Assembly: GCF_014645735.1 (NCBI RefSeq)
Contig: NZ_BMMH01000001.1
Span: forward strand, 434,001 to 498,000
Origin: Nocardia jinanensis
Lineage (GTDB): Bacteria; Actinomycetota; Actinomycetes; Mycobacteriales; Mycobacteriaceae
Length of the DNA stretch: 64,000 nucleotides
Direction: 5' to 3'
Shown: positions 44,423 through 55,505 of the stretch, in pieces
How positions within the stretch are numbered: the first letter of the stretch is position 1
Layout: every line of letters starts with the position of its first letter
The notes under the pieces: generated by a model
Database searches by the model: none
What the model was told of the DNA's origin: nothing
The model's input: only the letters and a program-made list of their open reading frames with translations
Program-made: the position numbers and the translations under genes

Positions 44423-46002
44423 CAGGATGTCATCCCTTCGGTGTGTTCGGTTGCGGCGGCACGGCCGCTCTTGGAGCCGCTTTGCCAGGCGGCGGCGATA
44501 TCGGGGCGGGGCTGCCCCGCTTCGGTCCTGTCCTCTCCGGACACGCGATCATTGATGTCGCCAGGGACGGCTGCGGCCCGGCGCCGGCGCCGGGGCAGGC
44601 CGCCGCTGGTGATGTCGTGGACTGTCGTACGCTGCTCGCTCTCGGTCTCGTCGGTGACACCTGCCGCCGGGGTCCGTTCGGCAGGGCGGGAGATCTCCGG
44701 CGATACCGGTACCGCGGCGTGTGCGCCGGTGGTCGTCGCCGAATGTGCTCCCCCACCGGACGATACGGCGTTGCCGACCAAGGTGTTACCCGAGCTTCCC
44801 GATACCGACGAGGTCTGGCCGCCGGGCACCGCCGCGAGCTCACGCTGAGCCGGGGCACCGTTGGGCAGTACGGCGTCGTTGTCCTGGTTGGTCTTCGGTG
44901 CGACCAGCAGAGCCTCCGGGATATAGACCATCGCGCGCATACCGCCGTAGGCATTGGGGCCGTCGATGTAGACGGTGAACCCGTAGCGGCGGGCCAGGGC
45001 GGCGATACCGGGGAAGCCGACCTTGGGAGCCGGGCCCAGCTGATGGATATCGATCGAGCGTTCGTTGGCCAGGACCTGCCGGGCCTCTTCCATCTGCTCG
45101 GCGTTCATCCGCACGCCGGCGTCGTCGACGATCACGGTGACACCGTGATGACCTTCCTGGAAGGTCACGTCCACGAAGGAGGTCGGCGGCGAGTAGCGCA
45201 GCGCGTTGTCGATGAGCGAGGCCAGCGTATGCACCAGCGGTTCGACCGCACGACTGATGACGATCCGGTCCAACTGGGAGGGGCGCACCCGCAGGTAGTC
45301 ACGGACACGACCGGTCGCACCGCCGACAACGTCGGTGAGCGACTGGGCGGGCCAGCGGCGACCGGGCAGACCACCACAGACGATCACGTAGGACTGCGCC
45401 TGACGGATCATCTGCTGCACGGTGTGGTCGATACGGATCAGTGTCTCGTAGACGCGGTCGTCGCGGTGTTCACGCAGCGCGGAACTCACGACCTGGGAGA
45501 CGTCGGCCCCGAGGCTCACCACGGAGGTACCGAACGAGCGGACCGCCGCGCTGGTGGCCTCACGCGCAAGGTTTTCCGAGCGCTCACGGCCGGCGTCGGC
45601 CTCGGTACGCACGTTGCGCTCCGCGGCGGAGACGGAGGTACGGACCTGCTCCTCCATCTCCCGCGTGACGGCTTCCCGGGTCTCGGTCTGCACAGTGCGC
45701 AGATCCTCCGAGACGCGGTCGATGATCCAGCGCAGGCATTGGGCGAAGCGCGAATTCTCCAGTCCCGGAGGCACTTCGGGTGCGACGGCGGTCTGGTCGA
45801 ACCGGCGCGAGGACTCCGAGACTGCGGGCAAGGTGCTGGCCGCGAGATGCTCGAGCGCATCCTCGCGCACGGCTAGCTCCCGCTCGAGCACATCGAGTCG
45901 TTTCTGTTGTTCTCGCACGGCCCGAACGGCGTACCACGCCACGCCGAGCACCAATATGGGGGCGAGTATCCAGGGAAGCAGCACGGCGGTATTCAGATTC
46001 AT
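44422..46002 (-). CDS. cvnA: Conservon sensor kinase-like protein CvnA
   Basis: A 526-aa membrane-anchored protein. One hydrophobic helix (about 6-27) is followed by a coiled coil (about 28-60) and a long helical region, then an HATPase domain (about 230-375) whose N box is LIDNALRYSPP and whose G1 box is degenerate (VDDAGVRM). The C-terminal 150 residues are disordered, rich in Ser, Gly, Arg and Pro. The ATG at 46002 puts the membrane helix at the N-terminus. It has no sensor domain of size, unlike many CvnA proteins, so input may come through partners. It heads the conservon operon. Confidence 0.88.
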   Translation of the reverse strand: MNLNTAVLLPWILAPILVLGVAWYAVRAVREQQKRLDVLERELAVREDALEHLAASTLPAVSESSRRFDQTAVAPEVPPGLENSRFAQCLRWIIDRVSEDLRTVQTETREAVTREMEEQVRTSVSAAERNVRTEADAGRERSENLAREATSAAVRSFGTSVVSLGADVSQVVSSALREHRDDRVYETLIRIDHTVQQMIRQAQSYVIVCGGLPGRRWPAQSLTDVVGGATGRVRDYLRVRPSQLDRIVISRAVEPLVHTLASLIDNALRYSPPTSFVDVTFQEGHHGVTVIVDDAGVRMNAEQMEEARQVLANERSIDIHQLGPAPKVGFPGIAALARRYGFTVYIDGPNAYGGMRAMVYIPEALLVAPKTNQDNDAVLPNGAPAQRELAAVPGGQTSSVSGSSGNTLVGNAVSSGGGAHSATTTGAHAAVPVSPEISRPAERTPAAGVTDETESEQRTTVHDITSGGLPRRRRRAAAVPGDINDRVSGEDRTEAGQPRPDIAAAWQSGSKSGRAAATEHTEGMTS

Positions 46003-46148
46003 CAGCTTTCTCGTCGTTGACGGGGCTCGAGGTGCGCCACGCGGTGCTGTGGCGGGCCACAGCACTTCGTTTCGCCTTCCTCGCGACGCCGACCATATTC
46101 GCCCCTGGCCGGATGAGGGTCCGTGCCGGGCACCGCGATAACGGTCGG

Positions 46149-46202
46149 TGACATATCCCTTAGTTACTTTCGACTACTCGAAAGTAACTAAGGGACAAGT
46201 CA
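46149..46202. promoter_or_regulatory. Long inverted repeat upstream of the conservon
   Basis: The 17 nt at 46156-46172 (TCCCTTAGTTACTTTCG) pair perfectly with 46179-46195 around a 6-nt spacer, and TGAC/GTCA at the outer ends continues the symmetry after a 3-nt mismatch. It is AT-rich relative to its surroundings. It lies 147 bp before the cvnA start and about 630 bp beyond the end of the suf operon, so an operator for cvnA is more likely than a terminator. Confidence 0.5.
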
Positions 46203-46775
46203 TTCGGCCGATCGATGACTATCGGAGCACATCCTCCGATGGCCCGGAACCCGACGACTCGCCCACAGTAGCAGCATTGTGGTGAACTCTCTCAATAACG
46301 GCCGATAATCGATTGTCACCTTTCCGTGATAGGGCCGCGACCTCGCAGAATGCGGAAAGGTATTGCGCCGGTGAAGATCACGAACGCCGGACACTGCCGG
46401 GCACCGGCGGGGCCGCACGTGCGGCCGGGGGTGCTCCAGCGCACACCTCGATCGCATCCCTTATCACCAGCAGCGGAGCACCAAAAACAGACCGGCCGGT
46501 CGGCGATTGGCGGCGGGCCCGGAAAATTGATATCAAGACAGATTCAATACTGCACCGGGCCGGTCGAATCGGGCCCGGATCCCCGGCGAAATCCGCAATG
46601 CGGGCCGCCGAACGGACACCGCGACGGTCACCACGGGAACGTGAAATAGCTGTATTCCAGTGAAGGCCCACCATTACCGGGCGAAATGCGACCGGCGTAC
46701 CGGATGGGTCGACCGGTCCGTACCAGCGGCCCGCTTCCCCGCCCGCTGTCCGGACCAATTCGGGTACAGACGAGA
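46203..46775. other. Gene-free region between the suf operon and the conservon
   Basis: About 570 bp without a convincing gene. Base composition is somewhat more AT-rich than coding DNA (for example AATTGATATCAAGACAG near 46524). Open frames crossing it show no domains or ribosome sites. A small RNA cannot be excluded by eye. Confidence 0.4.
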
Positions 46776-46806
46776 ACGCGACGGCGACCGTATCGGTCGC
46801 CGTCGC
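46776..46806 (-). terminator. Terminator of the suf operon
   Basis: CGCGACGGCGACC pairs perfectly with 46794-46806 around a 5-nt loop, 27 bp beyond the stop of the last suf gene on the minus strand. Confidence 0.75.
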
Positions 46807-46832
46807 GAATTACCCGCGCGGGTGTGCCGGAC

Positions 46833-47222
46833 TCAGACCGTGAAACCGAGCGCCCGCAACTGTTCCCGGCCGTCCTCGGTGATCTTGTCCGGACCCCACG
46901 GCGGCATCCAGACCCAATTGATCTTCAGATCGTCGACCAGGCCGCTGCGCACCAGGGCGTTCCGGGACTGATCCTCGATCACATCGGTGAGCGGGCAGGC
47001 GGCCGAGGTCAGCGTCATATCCAGGACGGCGGTGGTCTCCTCGACCCGCAAACCGTAGACCAGGCCCAGATCCACCACGTTGATACCGAGTTCGGGATCG
47101 ACCACATCGCGCATGGCCTCCTCGAGATCAGCGAGCTGCGCCAGATCCTCGGCCGACAACTCGACTTCGGGGGCGGCCGCGCTCTCCGGCGCGGTGGCCT
47201 CGGTGGCAGGAGTTTCGGTCAT
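46833..47222 (-). CDS. sufT: Metal-sulfur cluster assembly factor SufT (MIP18 / DUF59)
   Basis: A 129-aa protein: an acidic Ala/Glu-rich tail (about 1-25) followed by a MIP18/PaaD-like domain with DVVDPELGINVVDLGLVYGL and TSAACPLTD, whose Cys is the conserved functional residue. It assists maturation of [4Fe-4S] proteins. It overlaps sufU by 4 nt (ATGA) and is the last gene of the operon, as I remember for Rv1466 of M. tuberculosis. Confidence 0.92.
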   Translation of the reverse strand: MTETPATEATAPESAAAPEVELSAEDLAQLADLEEAMRDVVDPELGINVVDLGLVYGLRVEETTAVLDMTLTSAACPLTDVIEDQSRNALVRSGLVDDLKINWVWMPPWGPDKITEDGREQLRALGFTV

Positions 47223-47722
47223 GCTGTTTCCCCGTTTCGTGATGGATCGGTGTCGGAGACACCGGGAACCGCGATGGAATCGGCCGCACCGTCGACCCGC
47301 AGCACCGCATCCTTGAAGGCCATCCAGCCGAGCAGTGCGCATTTCACCCGGGCCGGGTATTTCGCGACGCCGGCGAAGGCTATTCCGTCACCGATGACGT
47401 CCTCGTCGCCCTCGACGGTGCCCCGGCTGCCGATCATCTCGTTGAACGAATCGACCACACCCAGCGCCTCGATGATCGGCAGCCCGATCACCTGATCGGT
47501 GAGCACCGAGACCGACGCCTGGCTGATCGAGCACCCCTGGCCGTCGTAGGACACGTCCTCGACAGCGCCGTCGGTGCCCAGCCGCACTCGCAACGTCACT
47601 TCGTCGCCGCAGGTGGGGTTCACGTGGTGCACCTCGGCACCGAACGGTTCCCGCAGCCCGCGATTGTGCGGATGCTTGTAGTGATCCAGGATCACTTCCT
47701 GGTACATCTGCTCCATGCGCAT
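47219..47722 (-). CDS. sufU: SufU-type iron-sulfur assembly protein
   Basis: A 167-aa zinc protein that accepts sulfur from SufS. The three Cys ligands appear in PTCGDEVTL, GQGCSISQAS and RVKCALLGW, with an Asp in the first motif as fourth ligand. The N-terminus MRMEQMYQEVILDHYKHP is diagnostic. It starts 4 bp after sufS. Confidence 0.95.
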   Translation of the reverse strand: MRMEQMYQEVILDHYKHPHNRGLREPFGAEVHHVNPTCGDEVTLRVRLGTDGAVEDVSYDGQGCSISQASVSVLTDQVIGLPIIEALGVVDSFNEMIGSRGTVEGDEDVIGDGIAFAGVAKYPARVKCALLGWMAFKDAVLRVDGAADSIAVPGVSDTDPSRNGETA

Positions 47723-47725
47723 GCT

Positions 47726-49793
<2,068 letters not shown>

Positions 49794-49835
49794 AGGTTGT
49801 CGAATTCCTTCGTGGCTGTGGGCGGGGTGGTCCGG

Positions 49836-51014
49836 TCAGACGCCGATCGCGGCGAGTTCGGCCTCGATGGCCGCCTCGAGCCGCTCGGCGACCTCGCCGA
49901 CCCCGATCTTCTGGATGATCTCGTGGAAGAAACCACGCACCACCAGGCGGCGGGCGGCGTCTTCCGGAATACCGCGGGCACGCAGATAGAACAACTGCTC
50001 GTCGTCGAACCGGCCGGTCGCCGACGCGTGACCGGCGCCGACGATCTCACCGGTTTCGATCTCCAGGTTCGGCACCGAATCGGCGCGGGCGCCGTCGGTG
50101 AGGACCAGGTTGCGGTTGACCTCGAACGTGTCGGTTCCCTCGGCGGCGGCCCGGATCAGCACATCACCGACCCAGACCGTGCGAGCGTCACCCTTGGGCG
50201 AATGGGGATCGCCCTGGAGCGCGCCTTTGTACAGCACGTTCGATTTGCAGTGCGGCACCGCGTGGTCGACTAGCAGACGCTGTTCGAAATGCTGGCCCGC
50301 GTCGGCGAAGTACAGGCCGAGCAGTTCGGCGTCGCCGCCGGGACCCGCGTAGCGGACATTGCCGGTGAGCCGCACCAGATCACCACCGAGGGTCACCGCG
50401 GTGTGCCGTAGCACCGCGTCGCGGCCCACCAGCGCGTGGTGCGCGGTGGCGTGCACGACGTCGTCGGCCCAATCCTGGACCGCCACCACGGTGAGCTTGG
50501 CGCTGTCGCCGAGCACGAATTCGATGTTCTCGGCGTAGGTTCCGCTGCCGCGCTGATCGATCACGACGGTGGCGGTGGCGAATTCGGCGAGTCGAACCTG
50601 GAGGTGGCCGTAGGCCGTCTTCTCCGCGCCCGGTCCGGTGATACGCACGATGACGGCTTCGGCGACCTCGGTCTCTTTGCCCACCGAGATGATCGTCGCC
50701 TGTTCGAAACCGGAGTACGCCTGCGCGGCGACCCGGTCGGACGGAGTGCCGCCCTGTCCCAGGCGGGAATCGTCGCGGCCCACGGTCTCCACGGTGACGC
50801 CACCGACCTGCCCGACCTCGACGCCGGCCTGCCCGTCGGCGGTGGCGGTGCCGTTGTGCAGACCGCGCAGCCGGCGCAGCGGGGTGAACCGCCACGCCTC
50901 GTCCTTACCGGAGGGGATCTCGAAGGCGTTCACATCGAAGGAGGTGAACACCTCCCCCTTGTTGATCGCCGGCTGACGAGCCTCGGCGGCCTCGGCAACG
51001 TTGTCCAATGCCAT
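49836..51014 (-). CDS. sufD: SUF scaffold protein SufD
   Basis: A 392-aa beta-helix scaffold protein. The C-terminal part, with EIVGAGHASATGRFDDEQLFYLRARGIPE, is shared by SufB and SufD, and the conserved His of GAGHAS is present. The ATG at 51014 overlaps the sufB stop by one base (TGATG). The frame extending upstream to 51290 is a shadow over sufB. Confidence 0.94.
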   Translation of the reverse strand: MALDNVAEAAEARQPAINKGEVFTSFDVNAFEIPSGKDEAWRFTPLRRLRGLHNGTATADGQAGVEVGQVGGVTVETVGRDDSRLGQGGTPSDRVAAQAYSGFEQATIISVGKETEVAEAVIVRITGPGAEKTAYGHLQVRLAEFATATVVIDQRGSGTYAENIEFVLGDSAKLTVVAVQDWADDVVHATAHHALVGRDAVLRHTAVTLGGDLVRLTGNVRYAGPGGDAELLGLYFADAGQHFEQRLLVDHAVPHCKSNVLYKGALQGDPHSPKGDARTVWVGDVLIRAAAEGTDTFEVNRNLVLTDGARADSVPNLEIETGEIVGAGHASATGRFDDEQLFYLRARGIPEDAARRLVVRGFFHEIIQKIGVGEVAERLEAAIEAELAAIGV

Positions 51015-52450
51015 CAGCCGACGGCTCCTTCCATCTGCAGTTCGATCAGGCGGTTGAGCTCCAGCGCGTACTCCATCGGGAGTTCCTTGGCGATGGGCTC
51101 GACGAAGCCGCGCACCACCATCGCCATCGCCTCGTCCTCGGTCATTCCGCGGCTCATGAGGTAGAACAACTGCTCCTCCGACACCTTGGACACGGTCGCC
51201 TCGTGCCCCATGGTCACGTCGTCCTCGCGGATGTCGACGTAGGGGTAGGTATCGGAGCGGCTGATCGTGTCGACCAGCAGCGCATCGCATTTCACCGTCG
51301 ACTTGGACCCGTACGCGCCCTTGTTGATCTGTACCAGACCACGGTAGGAGGCACGGCCACCGCCGCGGGCCACCGATTTGGACACGATGGTCGAGGAGGT
51401 GTGCGGGGCCAGGTGCAACATCTTGGCGCCGGTGTCCTGGTGCTGCCCCTCGCCGGCGAAGGCGACCGAGAGCACCTCACCCTTGGCGTGCTCACCGGTC
51501 ATCCACACGGCCGGGTACTTCATGGTGACCTTGGAGCCGATATTGCCGTCGATCCACTCCATGGTGGCGCCCGCCTCGGCCTTGGCCCGCTTGGTGACCA
51601 GGTTGTAGACGTTGTTCGACCAGTTCTGAATGGTCGTGTAGCGGCAGCGGCCGCCCTTCTTCACGATGATCTCGACGACCGCCGAGTGCAGCGAATCGGA
51701 TTTGTAGATCGGCGCGGTGCAGCCCTCGACGTAGTGCACGTAGGCATCCTCGTCGACGATGATCAGGGTGCGCTCGAACTGGCCCATGTTCTCGGTGTTG
51801 ATCCGGAAGTAGGCCTGGAGCGGGATATCCACATGCACGCCCGGCGGTACATAGATGAAGGAGCCGCCCGACCACACCGAGGTGTTCAACGCGGAGAATT
51901 TGTTGTCCCCGGCCGGGATGACCGTGCCGAAGTACTCGCGGAAGAGCTCCGGGTGCTCCTTCAACGCGGTATCGGTGTCGAGGAAGATGACGCCCTGCTG
52001 CTCCAGATCCTCACGGATCTGGTGGTAGACGACTTCGCTCTCGTACTGAGCGGCGACACCCGAGACCAGCCGCTGCTTCTCCGCCTCCGGGATGCCCAGC
52101 TTGTCGTAGGTGTTACGGATGTCCTCGGGCAGGTCCTCCCAGCTCTCGGCCTGCTTCTCGGTGGAGCGCACGAAGTACTTGATGTTGTCGAAATCGATAC
52201 CGTCGAGGTTGGAGCCCCAGTTCGGCATGGGCTTGCGATCGAAGATGCGTAGCGCCTTCAGCCGGTTCTCCAGCATCCAGGCCGGTTCGTCCTTCTTGGC
52301 CGAGATATCACGAACGACCTCCTCGGACAGACCACGCTGCGCACTGGCGCCCGCCGCATCCGAGTCGGCCCAGCCGTAACCGTATTTACCCAGTGAGGCG
52401 ATCGCCTCCTCCTGGGTGAGCGGTGGCACCTGATCGGTGATGGTCGTCAT
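51014..52450 (-). CDS. sufB: SUF scaffold protein SufB
   Basis: A 478-aa central scaffold on which the [Fe-S] cluster forms. [21 protein letters not shown] and [21 protein letters not shown] are diagnostic. Unlike some mycobacterial SufB proteins it carries no intein: the length is standard and the conserved motifs are continuous. It overlaps sufR by 4 nt (ATGA). Confidence 0.95.
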   Translation of the reverse strand: MTTITDQVPPLTQEEAIASLGKYGYGWADSDAAGASAQRGLSEEVVRDISAKKDEPAWMLENRLKALRIFDRKPMPNWGSNLDGIDFDNIKYFVRSTEKQAESWEDLPEDIRNTYDKLGIPEAEKQRLVSGVAAQYESEVVYHQIREDLEQQGVIFLDTDTALKEHPELFREYFGTVIPAGDNKFSALNTSVWSGGSFIYVPPGVHVDIPLQAYFRINTENMGQFERTLIIVDEDAYVHYVEGCTAPIYKSDSLHSAVVEIIVKKGGRCRYTTIQNWSNNVYNLVTKRAKAEAGATMEWIDGNIGSKVTMKYPAVWMTGEHAKGEVLSVAFAGEGQHQDTGAKMLHLAPHTSSTIVSKSVARGGGRASYRGLVQINKGAYGSKSTVKCDALLVDTISRSDTYPYVDIREDDVTMGHEATVSKVSEEQLFYLMSRGMTEDEAMAMVVRGFVEPIAKELPMEYALELNRLIELQMEGAVG

Positions 52451-53301
52451 TCGGCGCTCCTTCCGGAGTCGTTCGGTGCGTCCGTTGCGGGCTGTGCAAC
52501 GGTTGAGGGTGAAGCGTTGTTCGGTCGGTCGGCGGCCGATGTCGGCAGCACCGTCAGCGGTACGTGGGTGGTGCAGGCGCAGTCACCGTTGGCAATGGTC
52601 GCCAGACGCTGGACATGGGTACCCAGGACCTCTCGGAAGGCCGCGAGTTCGGCCTCGCACAGCTCCGGGAACTCCTCGGCGACATGGGCGACCGGGCAGT
52701 GGTGCTGGCAGATCTGCACGCCCGCGCCCACCCGGCGCGTGCTGGCGGCGAAGCCCGCGTCCGAGAGCGCGGTCGCGATCTCCTCGGCCTTCTCCGCCGT
52801 ACCGGACTGCACGGTAGCGCTGCGGGTGCCGGAGCTGCTCGTGGCGGGCTCCGGACTGTGCGCGGGCAGCGGGTCGATCCCGTCGACCAGGGTGCGCGCG
52901 CGTTTCCGGGCGAACTCGGTGACCGCTTCCTCGCCACCGATCTCGCGCAGCTGCCGGATGGCCGCGCCGGCCAGATCGTCGTACGCGTGGCCGAGCATGC
53001 CGCGCCCGGCGGCGGTGAGCTGGTACTGCTTGGCGGGCCGCCCGCGGCCCTTCTGCTGCCAGGGCGCCGAACGCCCGGCGCGGGCTTGACCCGATTCGAT
53101 GAGCGCGTCCAGATGCCTGCGCACCCCCGCTGGGGCCAGGCCCAGAGCACTACCTATCGCGGTCGCGGTGATCGGTCCCTCCTCCAGCAGCAGCCGGACG
53201 ATAGCGGCGCGAGTATGTCCCTCACCTCCGGTCGCGGGCACACCGACGGACCCGGTACCGGCCCGGTGACCAGCCCTTTCGTCCATATCCGGCAAACCCA
53301 T
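52447..53301 (-). CDS. sufR: Iron-sulfur-dependent repressor SufR
   Basis: A 284-aa winged-helix regulator that senses Fe-S status and represses the suf operon. The DNA-binding part (about 25-100) has [24 protein letters not shown] and a wing with GRGRPAKQY. Cluster-binding cysteines are in [21 protein letters not shown] and probably NGDCACTTH. Start uncertain: ATG at 53301, or GTG at 53310 three codons earlier; neither has a ribosome site. A Pro/Ala/Ser-rich C-terminal tail follows the last Cys. An operator candidate overlaps the start. Confidence 0.9.
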   Translation of the reverse strand: MGLPDMDERAGHRAGTGSVGVPATGGEGHTRAAIVRLLLEEGPITATAIGSALGLAPAGVRRHLDALIESGQARAGRSAPWQQKGRGRPAKQYQLTAAGRGMLGHAYDDLAGAAIRQLREIGGEEAVTEFARKRARTLVDGIDPLPAHSPEPATSSSGTRSATVQSGTAEKAEEIATALSDAGFAASTRRVGAGVQICQHHCPVAHVAEEFPELCEAELAAFREVLGTHVQRLATIANGDCACTTHVPLTVLPTSAADRPNNASPSTVAQPATDAPNDSGRSAE

Positions 53302-53306
53302 AGTTT

Positions 53307-53321
53307 TCACAACATCAGTGT
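53307..53321. promoter_or_regulatory. SufR operator candidate
   Basis: On the minus strand this reads ACACT-GATGT-TGTGA. It equals the ACACT-N5-TGTGA repeat I remember reported for M. tuberculosis SufR. It overlaps the possible GTG start of sufR, so binding would block initiation at the whole suf operon. Confidence 0.6.
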
Positions 53322-53777
53322 GGCGGAATTCGTTCCCGAAATCTAATAAGGGTGCCCTGACCAGGCGGGTCGTCCGATGGCACTCCCTCCGGCGGAAATG
53401 ACGAAATCTCCTGCTCGGGCGAGAAAGACCCGCTCGCGAGGCCCTTACCGGATCAGTGGAGTGATGTGCTTCACTGCGCCGGGGGTCCGCCGTCGCACCC
53501 GGTTCGCCGCCGGAAAATTCGCTGCCCGGATGCACTGCCGCGCGCGCTCACCGGCCGACGGGGAAACCGCCGTACGCGCGGCCCCCGAACCCGGGTGTCG
53601 TTCGCGGATCCCCGCGGCATCCGGCACCGCCCCGTTCACTGATTTCCACGGTAGCTGGAAGGTATCCGGGCCCGAATCCGGCGACCGCAACCCGGAGAGC
53701 GCGCGGTGATTCCTTCGCACACCTCTACGTGATGCTGCGGCCACGGGACACACCGCGCCCGCGGCGAACTAGTCTCG
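53322..53777. other. Divergent sufR-mptB intergenic region
   Basis: About 455 bp. The sufR side has a TTATTAGATT patch near 53342-53351 that may hold its -10. The mptB side has TAGTCT at 53770-53775, 2 bp before the GTG at 53778 and 8 bp before another GTG at 53784, suggesting a leaderless mptB transcript. No coding frame in between is convincing. Confidence 0.4.
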
Positions 53778-55505
53778 GTGACCGTGGCAGGACAGGCAGG
53801 CGCCCCGGGCGCAGTGGCGTCGCGCGGGCAGCGCGCACTGAAACTGGTGCGGCGCGCCCTCGGACTGGATGTCCCGCCCCCGGACCACACCATCGCGATT
53901 CTGCACAGCGACGAATCAGAGGCCCCGGGCCTCGACCGCCGGGAACGGGCGCAGCTGGACCGGATCCGGCTGATGGGCGCCACCGGCACTGTGCTCATGG
54001 CGATCAGCGCCCTCGGCATCGGCGCCCAACCGGTACACCAGAATCCGACCTCGGGGATGCGTGTCCTGGGCATTTTCGCGCGGGCGCACACCGGGTCGCT
54101 GGCCATGTGCATGGTCGGCACGGTGACCGTCGTACTGGCGTGGCTGCTACTGGGGCGGTTCGCTGTCGGCGGGCTCGGCGGTTCGCCACTGCACCGGCTC
54201 ACCCGGCGCCAGTTCGATCGCACGCTGCTGCTCTGGATCATTCCGCTGTGTGTGGCGCCGCCGATGTTCAGCAACGACGTCTATTCCTATCTCGCGCAGA
54301 GCGAAATCGCCGCCCGTGGCATCGACCCCTACCAGGAGGGTCCCGTCGCGGGGCTGGGCATCGACAATGTGCTCACCAACAATGTCCCCAATATCTGGCG
54401 CGAGACACCGGCGCCCTACGGCCCGCTGTTCCTCTGGATAGGGCACGGCATCGCCGAACTCACCGGGGAGAACATCCTGGCCGGGGTCTGGGTACACCGG
54501 TTACTGGCGCTGGCGGGGGTCGCACTGATCGTCTGGGCGTTGCCACGCCTGTCCGTGCGCTGCGGGGTCGCCCCGGTGAGCGCGTTGTGGCTGGGGGTGG
54601 CCAACCCCCTGGTGCTGTTCCATCTCATCGGCGGTGTGCACAACGACGCACTGATGCTCGGCCTGATGCTGGCCGGTCTGGAGTTCATGCTGCGCGCGAT
54701 CCACGGGATCCCCGGTAACGGCGGGCCACCACCGCTGGACGGTCGCGGCTGGGCGCTGCTGATCGGCGGGGCGGTCGTGATCAGCCTGTCCTCGTCGGTC
54801 AAGGTCACCTCGATCATCGCCCTGGGATTCGCCGGCATGGCCCTGGCCCGCCGCTGGGGTCCGGGCCTGCGGCCGATACTGGCCGCCGCCGGACTGCTCG
54901 GACTGATCGCCGTGGCGGTGACGGTGGTGATCAGCACCGCGAGCGGTCTCGGTTTCGGCTGGCTCTACACGTTGAATACGGCCAACGCGGTACGCAGCTG
55001 GATGTCACTGCCCACGGCGCTGGGGATCGTCACCGGATTCGGCGGCGTACTACTCGGCCTGGGTGATCACACCACCGCCCTGCTGAGCATCACCCGGCCC
55101 ATCGCCGCCGTGGTGGCGGGATTCATCACCGTGCGAATGCTCGTCGCCACCTGGACCGGACGATTGCATCCGGTCGGCGCGCTGGGGGTTTCGCTGGGCG
55201 CGATCGTGCTGCTGTTCCCGGTGGTCCAGCCCTGGTATCTGCTGTGGGCCATCGTGCCGATGGCAGCCTGGGCCACCCGCCCGGTCTTCCGGGCTCCGGC
55301 GATCGGGATCTCCGCGGTGGTCAGCGTGATCCTGATGCCACGGGGTGCCGACCTGGAAGTGTTCCAGATCGTGGGGTCGGCCGTCGCGACGGTGATCGTG
55401 TCACTGCTGTTCATCGTGGTCACCCGGAACGCGCTGCCCTGGCGGGCGCAGCAGGGGGTGTCGGCGCCGTCACAGCCGGCCGGGGCCTACGGTGGGACCT
55501 CGTGA
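53778..55505 (+). CDS. mptB: Alpha-(1->6)-mannopyranosyltransferase, MptB-like
   Basis: A 575-aa GT-C membrane glycosyltransferase with about 12-13 hydrophobic segments. Family and gene position (divergent from sufR, upstream of the ABC pair, as in M. tuberculosis Rv1459c) indicate MptB, which starts the alpha-1,6-mannan backbone of lipomannan using polyprenyl-phosphate-mannose outside the membrane. The first external loop holds NDVYSYLAQSEIAARGIDPY with the catalytic Asp. The start is GTG at 53778 or 53784 (leaderless context). It overlaps the ABC ATPase gene by 4 nt (GTGA). Confidence 0.87.
   Translation: MTVAGQAGAPGAVASRGQRALKLVRRALGLDVPPPDHTIAILHSDESEAPGLDRRERAQLDRIRLMGATGTVLMAISALGIGAQPVHQNPTSGMRVLGIFARAHTGSLAMCMVGTVTVVLAWLLLGRFAVGGLGGSPLHRLTRRQFDRTLLLWIIPLCVAPPMFSNDVYSYLAQSEIAARGIDPYQEGPVAGLGIDNVLTNNVPNIWRETPAPYGPLFLWIGHGIAELTGENILAGVWVHRLLALAGVALIVWALPRLSVRCGVAPVSALWLGVANPLVLFHLIGGVHNDALMLGLMLAGLEFMLRAIHGIPGNGGPPPLDGRGWALLIGGAVVISLSSSVKVTSIIALGFAGMALARRWGPGLRPILAAAGLLGLIAVAVTVVISTASGLGFGWLYTLNTANAVRSWMSLPTALGIVTGFGGVLLGLGDHTTALLSITRPIAAVVAGFITVRMLVATWTGRLHPVGALGVSLGAIVLLFPVVQPWYLLWAIVPMAAWATRPVFRAPAIGISAVVSVILMPRGADLEVFQIVGSAVATVIVSLLFIVVTRNALPWRAQQGVSAPSQPAGAYGGTS

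Noticed and set aside
51014..52450. Intein in SufB
   Set aside because: Checked because some mycobacterial SufB proteins carry one; here the length (478 aa) and motif spacing are those of an uninterrupted SufB.
55244..55501. Longer N-terminus for the ABC ATPase after mptB
   Set aside because: It overlaps mptB in another frame; the GTG at 55502 with GTGA overlap begins right before the conserved ATPase domain.
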